NCBI GenBank assembly: GCA_977017575.1
Contig: CDRNVI010000002.1
Location: 620,001-684,000 of the forward strand
Origin: Paramoeba atlantica
Lineage: Eukaryota; Discosea
DNA: 64,000 bases
Direction of reading: 5' to 3'
Part shown: positions 20,204-30,879 of the stretch, piece after piece
Numbering within the stretch: position 1 is the stretch's first letter
How the letters are laid out: every line of letters begins with the position of its first letter
The notes under the pieces: model-generated
Database searches by the model: none
What the model saw: the letters and a program-made list of their open reading frames with translations, nothing else
Told to the model about the DNA's origin: nothing
Translations under genes and position numbers: made by a program

Positions 20204-21139
20204 TTGAATTGTTTCCGGTACATTGGACGCATCCCGACACGTGCGTTATCGCATTTTTTGAGGATAGTAACATTTGACAACCGGGACAATTTAGTTGATC
20301 CGGCAAGCGGGGATGCACAATGTCAAATCGCGGCATGATCGCTAGTGTAAAATGGCGTGGAGATACGAGCCGTGTGCTGGAAGTCAACCAGGTGTAATTA
20401 CCTTTTTGGCTTGTTGCGCGGATTATTGCTGCCTTTTGCTTATCTTTCATAAGTTCGCTCCGTGTTTCCTCATGGTATAAAGCTTCCGAGACGGACTCTT
20501 CGTTCGGCAGTGTTTGCGAAGAAGTTTCCTCCGCGCGCGATGCACATGCAAGGTTTCCTGCCAGAGCTGAAAGATGCTTTGGTCGCTCCAGTGCAGTTTG
20601 CCTTGATGCTGTGTAGGATGCTTCACGGATGTGTTCATATGCTGTGAGGCCGAGTCCTCCTTTTTTTAGTGGAAGGCGTGTCCATTTAATTTTCTTGTCG
20701 GAAAGATTACCGAACCACGTACGAACGACGCTGGCTACCTCGTGGTCGAATTTTTGCGTAAGCTTTAATGATTCGTCTGGGTTTTGAACTCTGATGTGAT
20801 AGCGATGCCGAACATTGATGGATTTTGATAACAGCAAAAGGGAAACATTGCTCGCTCCCATTTGTTTGAGACGGCGGAATGCTGTGCGATGTTTCTCAAG
20901 CTTCTGGACAAGTTTCTCGCTAACGCGCGCAGTCTCTCCAAGGAAAGCTCCAAGAATCTTGATAACGTCGGCTTCGGCGGTGATGCCGTGATTATTCAGA
21001 CTGGACGGCATCGGTATATCGTTCTTGCCGCCAAACCAAACGCATTTTTGTGGTGCCAACTCGATTAACCTGTCGTGCAAAAGGTCGGCTAGACGCGTAT
21101 AAGCACTAGACAGAAGATGTGCCTCGGTGGAGACAAGAT
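20204..21139 (-). pseudogene. LINE copy, part 2 (post-catalytic RT to CCHC)
   Basis: Continues the minus-strand LINE of 21,564-22,500 across the nested insertion: VSTEAHLLSSAYTRL, KCVWFGGKNDIPMP, KILGAFLGETARVSEKLVQKLEKH, LPLKKGGLGLTAYEHIREASY, CPGC...H-x3-C, ending at NNSTMKH where another LINE copy takes over. No stop within the piece. Confidence 0.85.
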
Positions 21140-21563
21140 ACGACAGGGATTTCAACTTGAGATTGAAAAGATGTCCGCATACACGGTGGTATCTCAACTA
21201 CGTGAGTACATTCCGAAGGATAACTGGATAGGTGGACTTCGCTTCTAGAAGGTCACTAAGTGTGTTCGAATACTCTCTCTCCCCCAGTCTTCTCTCACTT
21301 TGCTTCTTCTTTCTAAAAGTTTACGGATTGAAATTCAGGAGGGATTATATTTGAATAGGGTTTGTTAATAATTATGTACGTGTATGAACTGTATGCATTT
21401 TCGCGTGAAATTGATTTTATTCTTATGTGACTGTATTAGTGACTATTCTATTTGGGTAAAGCTTCAAAAAAGGCCGCGCTTGCCTTGATTGGAGGGGATG
21501 TTGTCTTTTTATCTAGCGGTAAGTGTAGGATACCTTGTGGACCCTCAAAAAAAAAAAAAAAAA
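21140..21563 (+). mobile_element. 5'-truncated LINE insertion with TSD GACAAGAT
   Basis: Flanked by GACAAGAT at 21,132-21,139 and 21,564-21,571. It begins with the LINE C-terminus (GFQLEIEKMSAYTVVSQLRE...GGLRF, stop 21,245-21,247), then a 3' UTR of about 300 bp and a poly(A) run. It interrupts the RT of a minus-strand LINE right after FIDDINL. From about 21,312 the UTR reads 'aaaagtttacggattgaaattcaggagg', similar to the start of the A repeats of YR elements, so the source LINE may have carried a YR-element remnant. Confidence 0.85.
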
Positions 21564-22500
21564 GACAAGATTAATATCGTCAATGAATGCAAAAATGCGA
21601 ATTCCTGGGAATTCGTCGTGGAGTGTCTCAAGGATCGGTTGTAGGAACGCACAGAACAGAATGGATGATAGAGGCGATCCTTGTCTATCTCCTGCAGAAC
21701 TCTTGAGAATCTTGAACAGTTGCCCATCGCTGCCGTAGTAAAGCAGTTCCGAGGGGACTCCGTATTCGGCGGCGAAAAGTCTTTGGAAAGGACGCAAAGC
21801 ATGGAAGGCAAAGACGGCTTTTGCAACATCATCACGCGAAGGCGAATTGAACGCGTTTTTCATGTCAATAGAGAGAATGGCGCAACCTTTCATATAGTGT
21901 TCGGTAAGCTCGTGGATGACGTGTTCGCATCCGGACTTTATCATCACCCCGTATTGATGCGGTGTGAAAAGAGGAGCCAGTTTCTTCTCGTGGCGTTGTA
22001 GAAGCACAACCTCAGCCAGTTTAAGCCAGACCTCTCCGACCGCTATGGGGCGAACTCCGTTTGATGGTTTAGGAATGGCCACAAGGCGTGCTCGCTTAAG
22101 GCGGTTCATGATTTCTTTGGAAAGTAGTCCATTGATGAGGTCTGTCATCATATGACAAAGACTCAAACAACAAACTTCGTCATCCAGCAAAAGGCGCAGA
22201 ATAGTGTCCGTTGTGCCTGTAGGCCCTGGTGAGGCACCTTTGGCCATTCGCCGCCCAGCTTCTCGTAATTCCAGGGGTGTGATGCAAGCTGTTAGTGGGG
22301 CATCGCTGGGCAGTCGAAAGGTAGTGGCTACTTCCGGATGGAGAAGCTTCAACTTCTCAGCAGTTTCTTCGTCGGATAGGATCCTTTCTCGAATTTCCTG
22401 ATCGAGCACTCTGGTTGCTTTCCTCACACAACCGTCTAAGACAAGACTAGTGGCTTTCTTAATCGCACGTTTGTCCTGCTGCTGGTTCCTGTTCTCATCT
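21564..22500 (-). pseudogene. LINE copy, part 1 (pre-RT and RT)
   Basis: Minus strand: RAIKKATSLVLDGCVRKATRVLDQE, RRMAKGASPGPTGTTD, IPKPSNGVRPIAVGEVWLKL, HQYGVMIKSGCEHVIHEL, AILSIDMKNAFNSPSRDD, GDRQGSPLSSILF, then FIDDINL at the insertion point. The upstream limit meets a plus-strand LINE N-terminus at about 22,500, head to head. Confidence 0.85.
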
Positions 22501-22505
22501 AAGTC

Positions 22506-23258
22506 TTGCGGTTGGGAAGATCCCCACAGGCACAAGAAAGAACTACGCAAAGACCGGTGTCGGCCACGCAGAGACCGGTGGCGGCCACGCAGAATCGTAC
22601 TCAAGCCACGGAAAATACGGCAACAGATCCGTCGTCCCCATTTCAGAAGTTGCCGTCTCCGCTACCGGTTACGAATATTTCCGTTGCAGAACTCATGTCT
22701 CCACAATATTCTTCTCCACCACCCTTTCTGGTAACAGAAGCCACCCCTAGACCCTTGACACCCGGTATCATGTCACCTGATGATGTGTTAAATGAATTTC
22801 TGGATTGCGATAGCCCGCCGACAGCACATGAGCAGCAGAGATTCGAAAAAGAAGATTTGCGAATCACAGATACATCAGGAAATGTAAATGCGGTCACCCG
22901 GATAGTTCGAGCGCTTTACGCTACGGTGCGGATTGATGTTGACTTCCCCCTGAGCCCAGAACGAATAGCGCAGCAGACGAAAGACGCTCGACGAGGGAAT
23001 GAATGCGTAGTTGCATGGAGTTTTGATCGACAGCCCTTGTTGAATATCTCGATTGGAGTGGTGGATTCAGTTAAAACAAGAGCGGGCATTCGCAAAATAG
23101 CTATCGACTATCAGGGGATTAAGGGTCATCAAGTACAAGAAGCTTTCGTGGGGACCTTACCACCGCAAACGAATGTTAGGATATACAGAATAGTGTGGAT
23201 GGATGGACAAGTCGGACCGGAAGCCCAAGGAAATCCTGGCGACTCACCCACTACAAAT
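22506..23258 (+). pseudogene. LINE N-terminal region with NIS domain, copy A
   Basis: A plus-strand frame: tandem 'cggccacgcagag', Pro/Thr-rich stretch, acidic FLDCDSPPTAHEQQRF, then a compact domain at about 23,000-23,205: CVVAWSFDRQPLLNISIGVV...RKIAIDYQGIKGHQ...FVGTLPPQTNVRIYRIVW. Three other copies of the domain exist (40.6-41.4, 44.4-44.6 and 51.9-52.2 kb). YR element 2 is inserted here and the LINE resumes at 28,099. No clear ATG, so the 5' end is truncated. Confidence 0.8.
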
Positions 23259-23421
23259 CTAGAAGTTCACGGAAGGAAATTTAGGAGGGGCTTTATAGTG
23301 ATGAAAATTTGCCGACGGGCATTGTACGTTTTATTTATGAATAGTTTCTATAGTGATACATGGAAATAAATATTTTATATATTTTGATAGTAGTCTTCAA
23401 GTTTGCTAAGTACTACGAGTT
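23259..23421 (+). repeat. YR element 2 repeat A1
   Basis: Matches A2 (27,671-27,834) with about two differences. It opens with 'ctagaagttcacggaagg' and runs to the gag ATG. It lacks the strong CCCC/GGGG hairpin of other A repeats. Confidence 0.85.
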
Positions 23422-24498
23422 ATGTCTGGTATCGTTGATGCGGTGCGACGGGCGGTGTCGATGACACGAGCTGAAAGTCCGCCTCCCGTCGCTCCTGATC
23501 CTCCTGCATCTCGACGTCGAGGGCCACGACGCGAGCGCAGGGATGGAACGCTGAATCCCGAGCAGGTGGAAGACCGCGAGACCCGTGTAATGACTGATGT
23601 CGAAAAAGGAGAGTTCCAAGCTCGAATAGTTGATATTTTGCGAGCGAAGCGAAAGGTTAGGATCAAGGCTGTGTGGGCGGAGCAGGGAGATGGTTTTCAG
23701 CAGGTCGTCGAAGGGTCAGTCTCTTTTAAGTTCCCCAAAAAACGAAACAATGATGAGTTGGTTGCAAAGTGGGATGACGAACCTAACAAAAGCTATCCTT
23801 TTCCTCATCCGCGAATTCGATATTTTGCCCTTGAGATCGTGAAGGTTGATAGCTGTATGCCGGACGGTATTGAAGACGGTTCCCTCGCGGCTCAGCAGGC
23901 GGAGATGGACCTACGCGCTGTGGTTCCCGATGACCCAAAGAATTTCTCTCCGTACGATCCGACTACGTGGGGACCTTGGTTGAATGCTGGCGATGAGTTT
24001 AAAGCAAGAGATTTGATTAGGGAGCTGCGGGATGCACCCCAGTTAGGAGTCCGATTTAATCCCCCACCGCAACGCGAACGACTGTTTAAGCTCTTGATCG
24101 AATGGATTTATTCTGCCCGTGAGTGGCAGGACTGGCGGGATGGTCATTTTCTAAATATGGCAGTGATAGTTGTAGAAGAGCTTCGCAGCCACTACTGGGC
24201 CGCCGCCGGAGTGGAAGTTGAACGCGTTCATCAAAAGCTGTACAAGGAGGAGAACCCGGGAGACAAATACGGTCAAGCCATGATTGAAGAGCATTTGCGT
24301 GCTACACAGCTAAATCGTACGCGCGGACGGACATTCCGTCAACGAGTCTGTTATAACTGTCGGCAAACTGGACATTTTCGGGCCGACTGCCCCGCCTTGA
24401 ATCGACCGGGTTTCGGGCGAGGGGTGGCAAGCAGCACCGTGACCACCACCGCGGCAACGACGATGCGTGGTGCTCGCGGCGAAAGACGGCCTTACTAG
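23422..24498 (+). CDS. Gag-like protein with zinc knuckle, YR element 2
   Basis: 358 residues from an ATG directly after A1. The N-terminus is basic/Pro-rich. The central region has KWDDEPNKSYPFPHPRIRYFALEIVKV, PTTWGPWLNAGDEFKARDLIRELRDAPQ and RERLFKLLIEWIY, all conserved in the copies at 36 and 59.6 kb. Near residue 310 is a CCHC knuckle (CYNCRQTGHFRADC) followed by an RG-rich tail. In known relatives such proteins bind the element RNA. The recombinase frame starts four bases after the stop, in the same frame. Confidence 0.85.
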   Translation: MSGIVDAVRRAVSMTRAESPPPVAPDPPASRRRGPRRERRDGTLNPEQVEDRETRVMTDVEKGEFQARIVDILRAKRKVRIKAVWAEQGDGFQQVVEGSVSFKFPKKRNNDELVAKWDDEPNKSYPFPHPRIRYFALEIVKVDSCMPDGIEDGSLAAQQAEMDLRAVVPDDPKNFSPYDPTTWGPWLNAGDEFKARDLIRELRDAPQLGVRFNPPPQRERLFKLLIEWIYSAREWQDWRDGHFLNMAVIVVEELRSHYWAAAGVEVERVHQKLYKEENPGDKYGQAMIEEHLRATQLNRTRGRTFRQRVCYNCRQTGHFRADCPALNRPGFGRGVASSTVTTTAATTMRGARGERRPY

Positions 24499-24501
24499 GA
24501 A

Positions 24502-25557
24502 ATGGCCCCCACCCCGAATACTGCTTGTGCCCAGCCGTTGAAACGACGGCGGGTGATTTTATTAAACACGTCCTATCATTCTTCGAGACAAGAATTCACG
24601 ATGCCTCGTGCCGTGCAGCGACAAATTCGTCCATCCAACAACACGATTCGGCAAAACACCTCGACGGTGCACAGTCTGACCGCCAAAATCATGAAAGTCG
24701 ACCCAACCACAGCGACGGGGCGAATAGTGGTAACGGCTGTACAGCCTATGTGGACGCAAGGGACCTGGCTTTCGAGAAGTCGACTATGGACGAGGATGGA
24801 AGAATTTTGTCGAAAGCAGCGAGTTCCTCTAAACGCCAATTCAGCAATCCAATTCCTTCAAAGCCTACCGGTAGCTACCTCGACACGTCACAGTTATGTG
24901 AAAAGCCTGCAGTCCGTACTCAACCTGATGTCGTACGAAGTGACCCCGCTAAAATTGTACTCAAGAGCTCTTCAAGCCCAAGGCGCACTGGAGCCACAAA
25001 GGCAGATGCTGCCCGTCACGCCTTATTTACTAAAGAAGCTAGCTTGTCGAGTGACAGCGCCGGAATGGATGGCGATACTAATTTGTTGGAAGGCGGCAGC
25101 CAGGTGGACAGAGGTTGCGCAGCTAACAAAAGTGAACTTTGTGCTAATACATCCGGAAGAAATTGTCATTTATTGGGGAAGGACGACGAAAAGTACGCGA
25201 CTCAATCCATATCGACCGTACCTATACGCAATCATCACCGGCGAGGGTACACAAGAATTGGCAAGCTACCTGATCAATCTACCCCAACGTCAACCAGTAT
25301 GCCGAACGAATGTGCGACAGATGGATCTTCACATGCGAAACATACTGGGAAACGGTTATGGCACTCATTCCATCAAAAGGGGGGCAGTCACGTACCTGTT
25401 CCATCAGGTAGCTTTAGGACGAGTCACGCTGGCAGAGGTTCAAAATTTGACCAAGCACATGAACGTGGAATCCTTGCTGAGGTACAACGCGAGCAATCTG
25501 ACAACGGCTCGCGCACTCGGGACTCAAAAAGTGACTGCGTGCTTAACACTCCACTAG
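24502..25557 (+). CDS. Tyrosine recombinase, YR element 2
   Basis: 351 residues. The N-terminal half is a SAM-like binding region (PMWTQGTWLSRSRLWTRMEEF...LQSLPVATSTRHSYVKSLQ). The catalytic half has the Arg box CWKAAARWTEVAQL (about residue 198), HxxR in THSIKRGAVTYLF (about 288), a His in TKHMNVESLLRYN and the Tyr nucleophile of RYN. The reaction is strand exchange that integrates a circular DNA copy. The preceding stop and this ATG are four bases apart, which suggests reinitiation. Confidence 0.88.
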   Translation: MAPTPNTACAQPLKRRRVILLNTSYHSSRQEFTMPRAVQRQIRPSNNTIRQNTSTVHSLTAKIMKVDPTTATGRIVVTAVQPMWTQGTWLSRSRLWTRMEEFCRKQRVPLNANSAIQFLQSLPVATSTRHSYVKSLQSVLNLMSYEVTPLKLYSRALQAQGALEPQRQMLPVTPYLLKKLACRVTAPEWMAILICWKAAARWTEVAQLTKVNFVLIHPEEIVIYWGRTTKSTRLNPYRPYLYAIITGEGTQELASYLINLPQRQPVCRTNVRQMDLHMRNILGNGYGTHSIKRGAVTYLFHQVALGRVTLAEVQNLTKHMNVESLLRYNASNLTTARALGTQKVTACLTLH

Positions 25558-27233
25558 GAAGCAGCGACTCGCGAGGAAGGGTCCAGGGAATAGGATACTC
25601 TCTGTCGGTGGTAGGTCCTTCTTCTAAGCTGACTGGTATCGATTTGGAACAATGCTTCAAGGAAGTGCCGTATCTGAAGAGGCATTCCATAATTCATGCG
25701 CGCCGATCTTCTCGGGTGGCCACAGCTACCGACATGCATCTTCCTTTGCAAGTGAAAACAGAAACCCCGACTATGAATTTGCAGCTAATTCAGGAATATA
25801 TGAATCCGAGCGCACGGCAGCGTTTCAAAAACGTTCTTCAAGAGCTCTTCTGGGTACCTCTTCAACCTGATTCAGAACCTACGAAACAGTCAGAAGTGCA
25901 GGAGCAGGACTTACAGGCTTTGCTGCAGGCTGGGGTGATTGAGCGAGTGGACAAGAAGGGGGAAAAAAGGTTTCCTACAAGACAATTCATAATTCCTTTC
26001 TCGGTAGTAGAGAGTGATGATGAGGGCCGGCAGCGCCGCAGATTTATCGCATGGACCAAATCGGACAATACAAGGCTGAAGGGCTACTCTCCGGAAGTGC
26101 CTCTGTGGCATCCATCTAAGTATTTATATAGAGTACACGACGAAGTCGGACTTAAGCGAGATCTCCGTTGTGGATTTTATCAGGTTGCCGTTCCGGTTCA
26201 AGCGCGACGGAAATTTCGGTTTACGTCAGCGGCAGGGGAATTGTTCCAAATGAAAGTTATGCCGATGGGGCATCGCTACACCCCAGAAATTATGAACACC
26301 GTCACTGCAGTTTTGGCAGGTGACTCTCGCGTATGTTCGGCGACGAGATCGTTTGGTGTAGGAGAATGTGACGTCTACGTGGATGGCATCCGCTTTGTGG
26401 GCACGGATGCTGAGGCGAATAAATTCGCTAGCTTTGTGGATACCCGATGCCGGGTCGTCGGAGGGGCTTTCAAGGATGTGGGCAAACCTCCGCAGAAGCA
26501 ATACGTCTTCAACGGCGTGCGCTATGATCACGGGATGCATCGGGTAGCTTTGGGTCTGAAGGTAGTGTCGAAGCTCGCAACCGATCAATTTCATCACCCG
26601 ACTTTTATAGATCTGGAGGCGACGGTGGGGCGTCTCATATACTGTTCTTCAGTAGTCGGAATTGTGATCCCTAAATATCATTTCGCTCTAAAGATTGTGC
26701 AACGACGCATCAATCTTCTTAATCGGTGCCCGTGGATCGGATACAAAGAGGTCAGCTTACCTATCAAGACGCGTGCCATGCTGGCAGAATGGCGCAACGA
26801 GATTCTGAACAACGTTCCCATAGTTCCATCACCTCATCCTGACATGGCGCCGCATCAGCATCGTCTTTATACGGATGCCTCAGCAAAGGGCTGGGGTGCT
26901 ATTTTGTATCTTGATCAAGGCGAGGTCTTGATTGCCGGAGGTCCGTGGGAAAGAGGCACTGAGTACGAGGTTAATCATGCGGAGGCAAAAGCAGTCCGCT
27001 TCGCGCTTGAAAAATTTGCGGAACATTTTCCACGAGGAACCTGCCTGGATCTATTCGTGGACAATACGTCCTGTGAGGCAGCGGTTAACCGACGTATGAC
27101 CTCTTCGACAAATATTGCTCATGAATTAGAACAAGTTCTTACACATTGCAAATCTCTGGGAATATGTGCACAAGCGCGATATATTCGCTCAGAAGATAAC
27201 CCCGCTGATCCGATCAGCCGAATGGAAATGTGA
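25558..27233 (+). CDS. Reverse transcriptase - RNase H, YR element 2
   Basis: The frame is open from about 24,525 and overlaps the recombinase gene in another frame; recognisable similarity starts near 25,630 (IDLEQCFKEVPYLKRHS). RT: RRFIAWTKSDN, KRDLRCGFYQV, FRFTSAAGELFQMKVMPMGHR, and a catalytic box reading YVDG that has the same form in YR elements 1, 3 and 4. RNase H: LYTDASAKGWGA, NHAEAKAVRFALEKF, LFVDNTSCEAAVNRR, SEDNPADPISR. There is no obvious ATG at the domain start, so expression may rely on frameshifting or on the long overlap; this is inference. Confidence 0.88.
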
Positions 27234-27430
27234 GTTAAGATTCGGATTACGCATTTATGGAAGTGCAACAATAATAACTTAAATTGAAAAATAAAACAGT
27301 GCATACGTTTTTCGTCCGTAAGAGGAATTGGCCCTTCTTCTGGTTATTTGATTACGGTTATTTGATTCTGTTAGCAATACTACATATTGGATACTAGTGT
27401 TTGGGTGCAGTGACGTGTGCTTGGGTTCGG

Positions 27431-28098
27431 TTGGCGGCGGATCCGGACGGAAAACCCGTTCACTTAGTATCATCTACAAACAATATAGTTTTTGATTTTC
27501 TCATGATATTTCTAGACAAGCGCTTATTTTTCATAGTTTGATTTGAAGGAAGAAGGTACGAAATTGTATGTTTCATAGTACGGTTTTCACATCTACAAGA
27601 ATTTAAGTAGGTTCATATTTCAGATTTTAGAAGTTGTATTTCAATGAAGTAGGTGCCCCGACGTGAATTTCTAGAAGTTCACGGAAGGAAATTTAGGAGG
27701 GGCTTTATAGTGATGAAAATTGGCCGACGGGCATTGTACGTTTTATTTATGAATAGTTTCTATAGTGATACATGGAAATAAATATTTTATATATTTTGAT
27801 AGTAGTCTTCAAGTTTTGCTAAGTACTACGAGTTACCCACCCACCGGCCCCCGCCATTTGGCGGCGGATCCGGACGGAAAACCCGTTCACTTAGTATCAT
27901 CTACAAACAATATAGTTTTTGATTTTCTCATGATATTTCTAGACAAGCGCTTATTTTTCATAGTTTGATTTGAAGGAAGAAGGTACGAAATTGTATATTT
28001 CATAGTACGGTTTTCACATCTACAAGAATTTAAGTAGGTTCATATTTCAGATTTTAGAAGTTGTATTTCAATGAAGTAAGTGCCCCGACGTGAATTTC
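27431..28098 (+). repeat. YR element 2 right end: B1-A2-B2
   Basis: B1 27,431-27,670, A2 27,671-27,834, C-rich spacer, B2 27,858-28,098. Copies differ by one or two bases. The spacer 'cccacccacc' has the same character as in YR element 1. Confidence 0.88.
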
Positions 28099-28225
28099 AA
28101 AGTGATCCATTAATTCCAAGCGTGACCAATACGGAATGTGATTTGGATTTGGAGCCAATTCCCACTGTCAAATCGATAGGATCGGAATTCGTCCCGTGCG
28201 TCCGATCGGAATTCGTCCCATAGCG
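28099..28225 (+). pseudogene. LINE continuation after YR element 2
   Basis: Plus strand: SDPLIPSVTNTECDLDLEPIPTVK, then SIGSEFVPCV, homologous to the linker after the NIS domain in the 46 kb LINE (NDLDFEPLPTSKSIEAEFIPCV). 'gatcggaattcgtccc' is duplicated (28,170/28,204) and the LINE then ends. Confidence 0.75.
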
Positions 28226-28661
28226 GTTTGATGATTGATGATTTTTAGGCAATATATCTCCGAGGAGATGTTACGGGGAGGGGGGGCACTCGATGAATAT
28301 TCATCGAACGGACAGCGCGTTCGATGAATGAAAACGCAATTTTTTTTGTAAAAAAATGCTCGACGAACGGAGCTTGTTTTTTTATTGTAAGCGAGATTGA
28401 AATACCGTTGGAAAAGGTTATAGTCCTTGCGCGCACTAATAGGGATCGTGAGGACACGTACAGAAACAGCATCTTTATGTCTTGAAGGATTAAACCTTGC
28501 TTGCATGGTATTCTTGCGCCCAAAACAATTTTTTTTTCATTTTTTTTATTTTTTTTTATTTTTTCTTGTTTTTTTTAGCCAGTCAGGTTGAGCCCTGAGT
28601 CCCAGCAAAATAAGTAATACACAAAAAAAAGACTGCGTATGAACAAATATTATAAAAAGCA

Positions 28662-28756
28662 TCATCCCTCGTAGTCTGATGCGCAACTATCGGAACTGAG
28701 TTCCTCAAATTCTTCGGGAACAGGAAAACCGTAGTTGTCTTTTATACACTTCATTA
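28662..28756 (-). pseudogene. Merlin transposase, C-terminal end
   Basis: Minus strand IMKCIKDNYGFPVPEEFEELSS...DYEG and TGA stop at 28,662-28,664. An acidic tail. With one copy of the TA duplication counted, it is in frame with the main transposase part across the Tc1-like insertion. Confidence 0.7.
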
Positions 28757-29691
28757 TAAACCCCCGCTCACGAATAAGTGACCCCCCCTTATTTTTAGCA
28801 CATGGGGGCGTGGGTGGGTTATCATACCACTGTTTCGTTCAAAATTTCGAGATCTGCACGTTCCCGCTGTTTTTAGCTCATTTTAAAATTTTAAAATTTA
28901 GTCAAAAAAATAATTGGCTTTTCAACTTTTTTTTCCAAAAATGACCAAATCACCATATCGGCTTCCAAAAGGGGCGCTTACGGATAGTGGTAAGGTTCTT
29001 TTGAAGATGAGACATGCAGAAGGTGTTCCGATAAAACAATTATCCCGTGATTTTAACGTCTCTAGAAGGATAATCAAAAAATATCTGAACGAAAAAAAAT
29101 CTAGCGGGGAATACACTTTGAGTCCTGTGGGTGGAGGTATTTGTTTATTCTACCAAATGACACATCTATTACAAGTAAGACGTACATAGAAACATCAAAA
29201 CAGGTAGATTTCCCCCCTAATAGTGTATTTCAACAGGATGGGGCAACGGCACATACTGCCCGTGCCTCCAAAGAGTATATTGAGAATCGAATGAGTGATG
29301 TTCTAAGAAACTGCCCCCCCAACTCGCCCGACCTTTCCCCCATAGAAAACGTCTGGTCTATGGTCCAAGAGGCGGTAGACGAACAAACGCCATCGGACAA
29401 GCCTTCACTTATCCGATGTGTACGTAAAGCATGGTCTTCTTTAACTCAAAAAGTGATCGACAAAACAGTATTAAGTTTTGATTCTCGACTTAAGGAGTGT
29501 ATAAGATTGAAGGGCGAAAAAGTGAAAAAATGTTAATTCTTCTCTAAATTGTGCGTATTCGTTTCTTTTTGTCTCATTTCTTCACGCGCAAAGTCCTTGT
29601 GTTGAGATCTGCAAAATGCAACAAAAATCAGCTCAAACGGACATTTGTACGAAAAAAAAGAGGGGGGTCACTTTTCGTGAGCGGGGGTTTA
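28757..29691 (+). mobile_element. Tc1/mariner element, internally deleted
   Basis: Terminal inverted repeats AACCCCCGCTCACGAA...AGTGACCCCCC at 28,759 and inverted to 29,689, flanked by TA at 28,757-28,758 and 29,690-29,691. About 931 bp, shorter than full-length Tc1 elements. It lies in the Merlin transposase gene in the opposite orientation. Confidence 0.88.
28941..29536 (+). pseudogene. Tc1-like transposase remnant
   Basis: First frame: MTKSPYRLPKGALTDSGKVLL, helix-turn-helix LSRDFNVSRRIIKKYL. After a frame change near 29,140 comes the catalytic second half: VFQQDGATAHTA (second Asp) and CPPNSPDLSPIENVWSMVQ (Glu). The first catalytic Asp region is missing, so it is a non-autonomous deletion copy. 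Confidence 0.85.
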
Positions 29692-30782
29692 TTATCAAAG
29701 CGACTCTGCCAAGACTGCTCGAGTCCATTATGAGTATCCCCATACTTTACACACTGGAGCGCGACGTTTCGCTGCAACTCCAATGTTGTTGCCCCAAAAT
29801 TATAGTGTTGGAGTCTTACCCAATACTTAATGGTGTTGTGGACACTCTCAGCACCATTAGTATGATATCCCTTCTCGTTCACAAACTCCTTACTATGATT
29901 CACGGAGTAGTGACGACAAACTTGGTCTAAACCATTGTAAGCCCCCCAACAATCGCTGACTACCACGGATCGCGCACTGGCAAGATGGGGAATGATGAAG
30001 CCATGGAGGGTAGGCGTATCACGACGCTTCACCAATTTCCAATGGGTCCGCCCCGTTTTACCAGTGCCACGAGACTCCGTGACAGTTGCGAACCACCATC
30101 CCCTTTTCCGCTGTCTACGGCCCCGATTATACTTCCGTTTGCCGATGAAGGTCTCATCGACCTGCACTCGACTGAATTCATAATCAGACATTGTTTCGTT
30201 ACGGAGCGCTGCATCAGCAAGAGTGTGCAGGAGATCCTGAACCACCTTGCGATCAAGTCCACGATTACGCGTTATTTGACCCGTGCACATGTTGTTCGCA
30301 ATGTCTGCCCATACGAGCAAGACTTGCCCTGGAGTAAGTTGCGTACGGGGAGAAATAAATGGTGACCATTTACAAACTTTCAATCGGCAACGGTTCACCT
30401 TGCCGGGTGCTCGATGCCCACACATACTTAAATTTGGTTTCCCTGGAACGTCGGACATAAAGTGGAGCCCGTGCGAAGGACAAATGGGTGGGAAAAACAA
30501 ATCATGATTCCGCATCCAGTCTTCTGCATCACGTCCTTGCGGGACATCGGTAATACTCCGCCAATGAGAAACACATGTAAAAGCGGGACAACCATGACAA
30601 AGAGGAGGAACAGGTCGTCTGCGCCAAGTAGAGAAATCGAGTTGTTCTTGTTCGGGAGGAGGTAAATCACGCAGTCCAGTAGGCGGCCGCTCGTAAGTAA
30701 CAGATTCCAGGAGAGCCATAAATCGGACGAACATTCGCTCGTTTCGGTCTGCATCATGCTCCTGGCTGCTACGTTGATCCAT
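29692..30782 (-). pseudogene. Merlin (ISXO2-like) transposase, main part
   Basis: About 363 residues from ATG 30,782. The N-terminus has Cys pairs (CHGCPAFTC..W, PPICPSHGL, CGHR...C...C) shared with the 58.5 kb copy. The DDE/N core is typical of IS1595/Merlin: VQVDETFIGKRKYNRG, WWFATVTES, SVVVSDCWGAYNGL, HTNGAESVHNTIKYW. The reaction is cut-and-paste transposition. The Tc1 insertion separates the last 31 residues; otherwise no stop is seen. Confidence 0.88.
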
Positions 30783-30879
30783 AGGACAAAAACAAATCCG
30801 AAAAGTTATCAAAAAGCGGAAGGATTCTTAAAACTATTGCCTCATAAGTTTACAAAGATAAAATCATAACAAATCATAC

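Larger units (their letters stand above)
23259..28098 (+). mobile_element. YR retroelement 2 (VIPER/TATE/Ngaro-like), looks whole
   Basis: A1 - gag - tyrosine recombinase - RT/RNase H - B1 - A2 - B2, about 4.8 kb. A1/A2 and B1/B2 are near-identical and all three coding regions are open, so it looks whole and young. It sits inside a LINE coding region, whose sequence resumes directly after B2; no target-site duplication is evident, as expected for recombinase-mediated insertion. It is the best reference copy for this family in the window. Confidence 0.9.
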
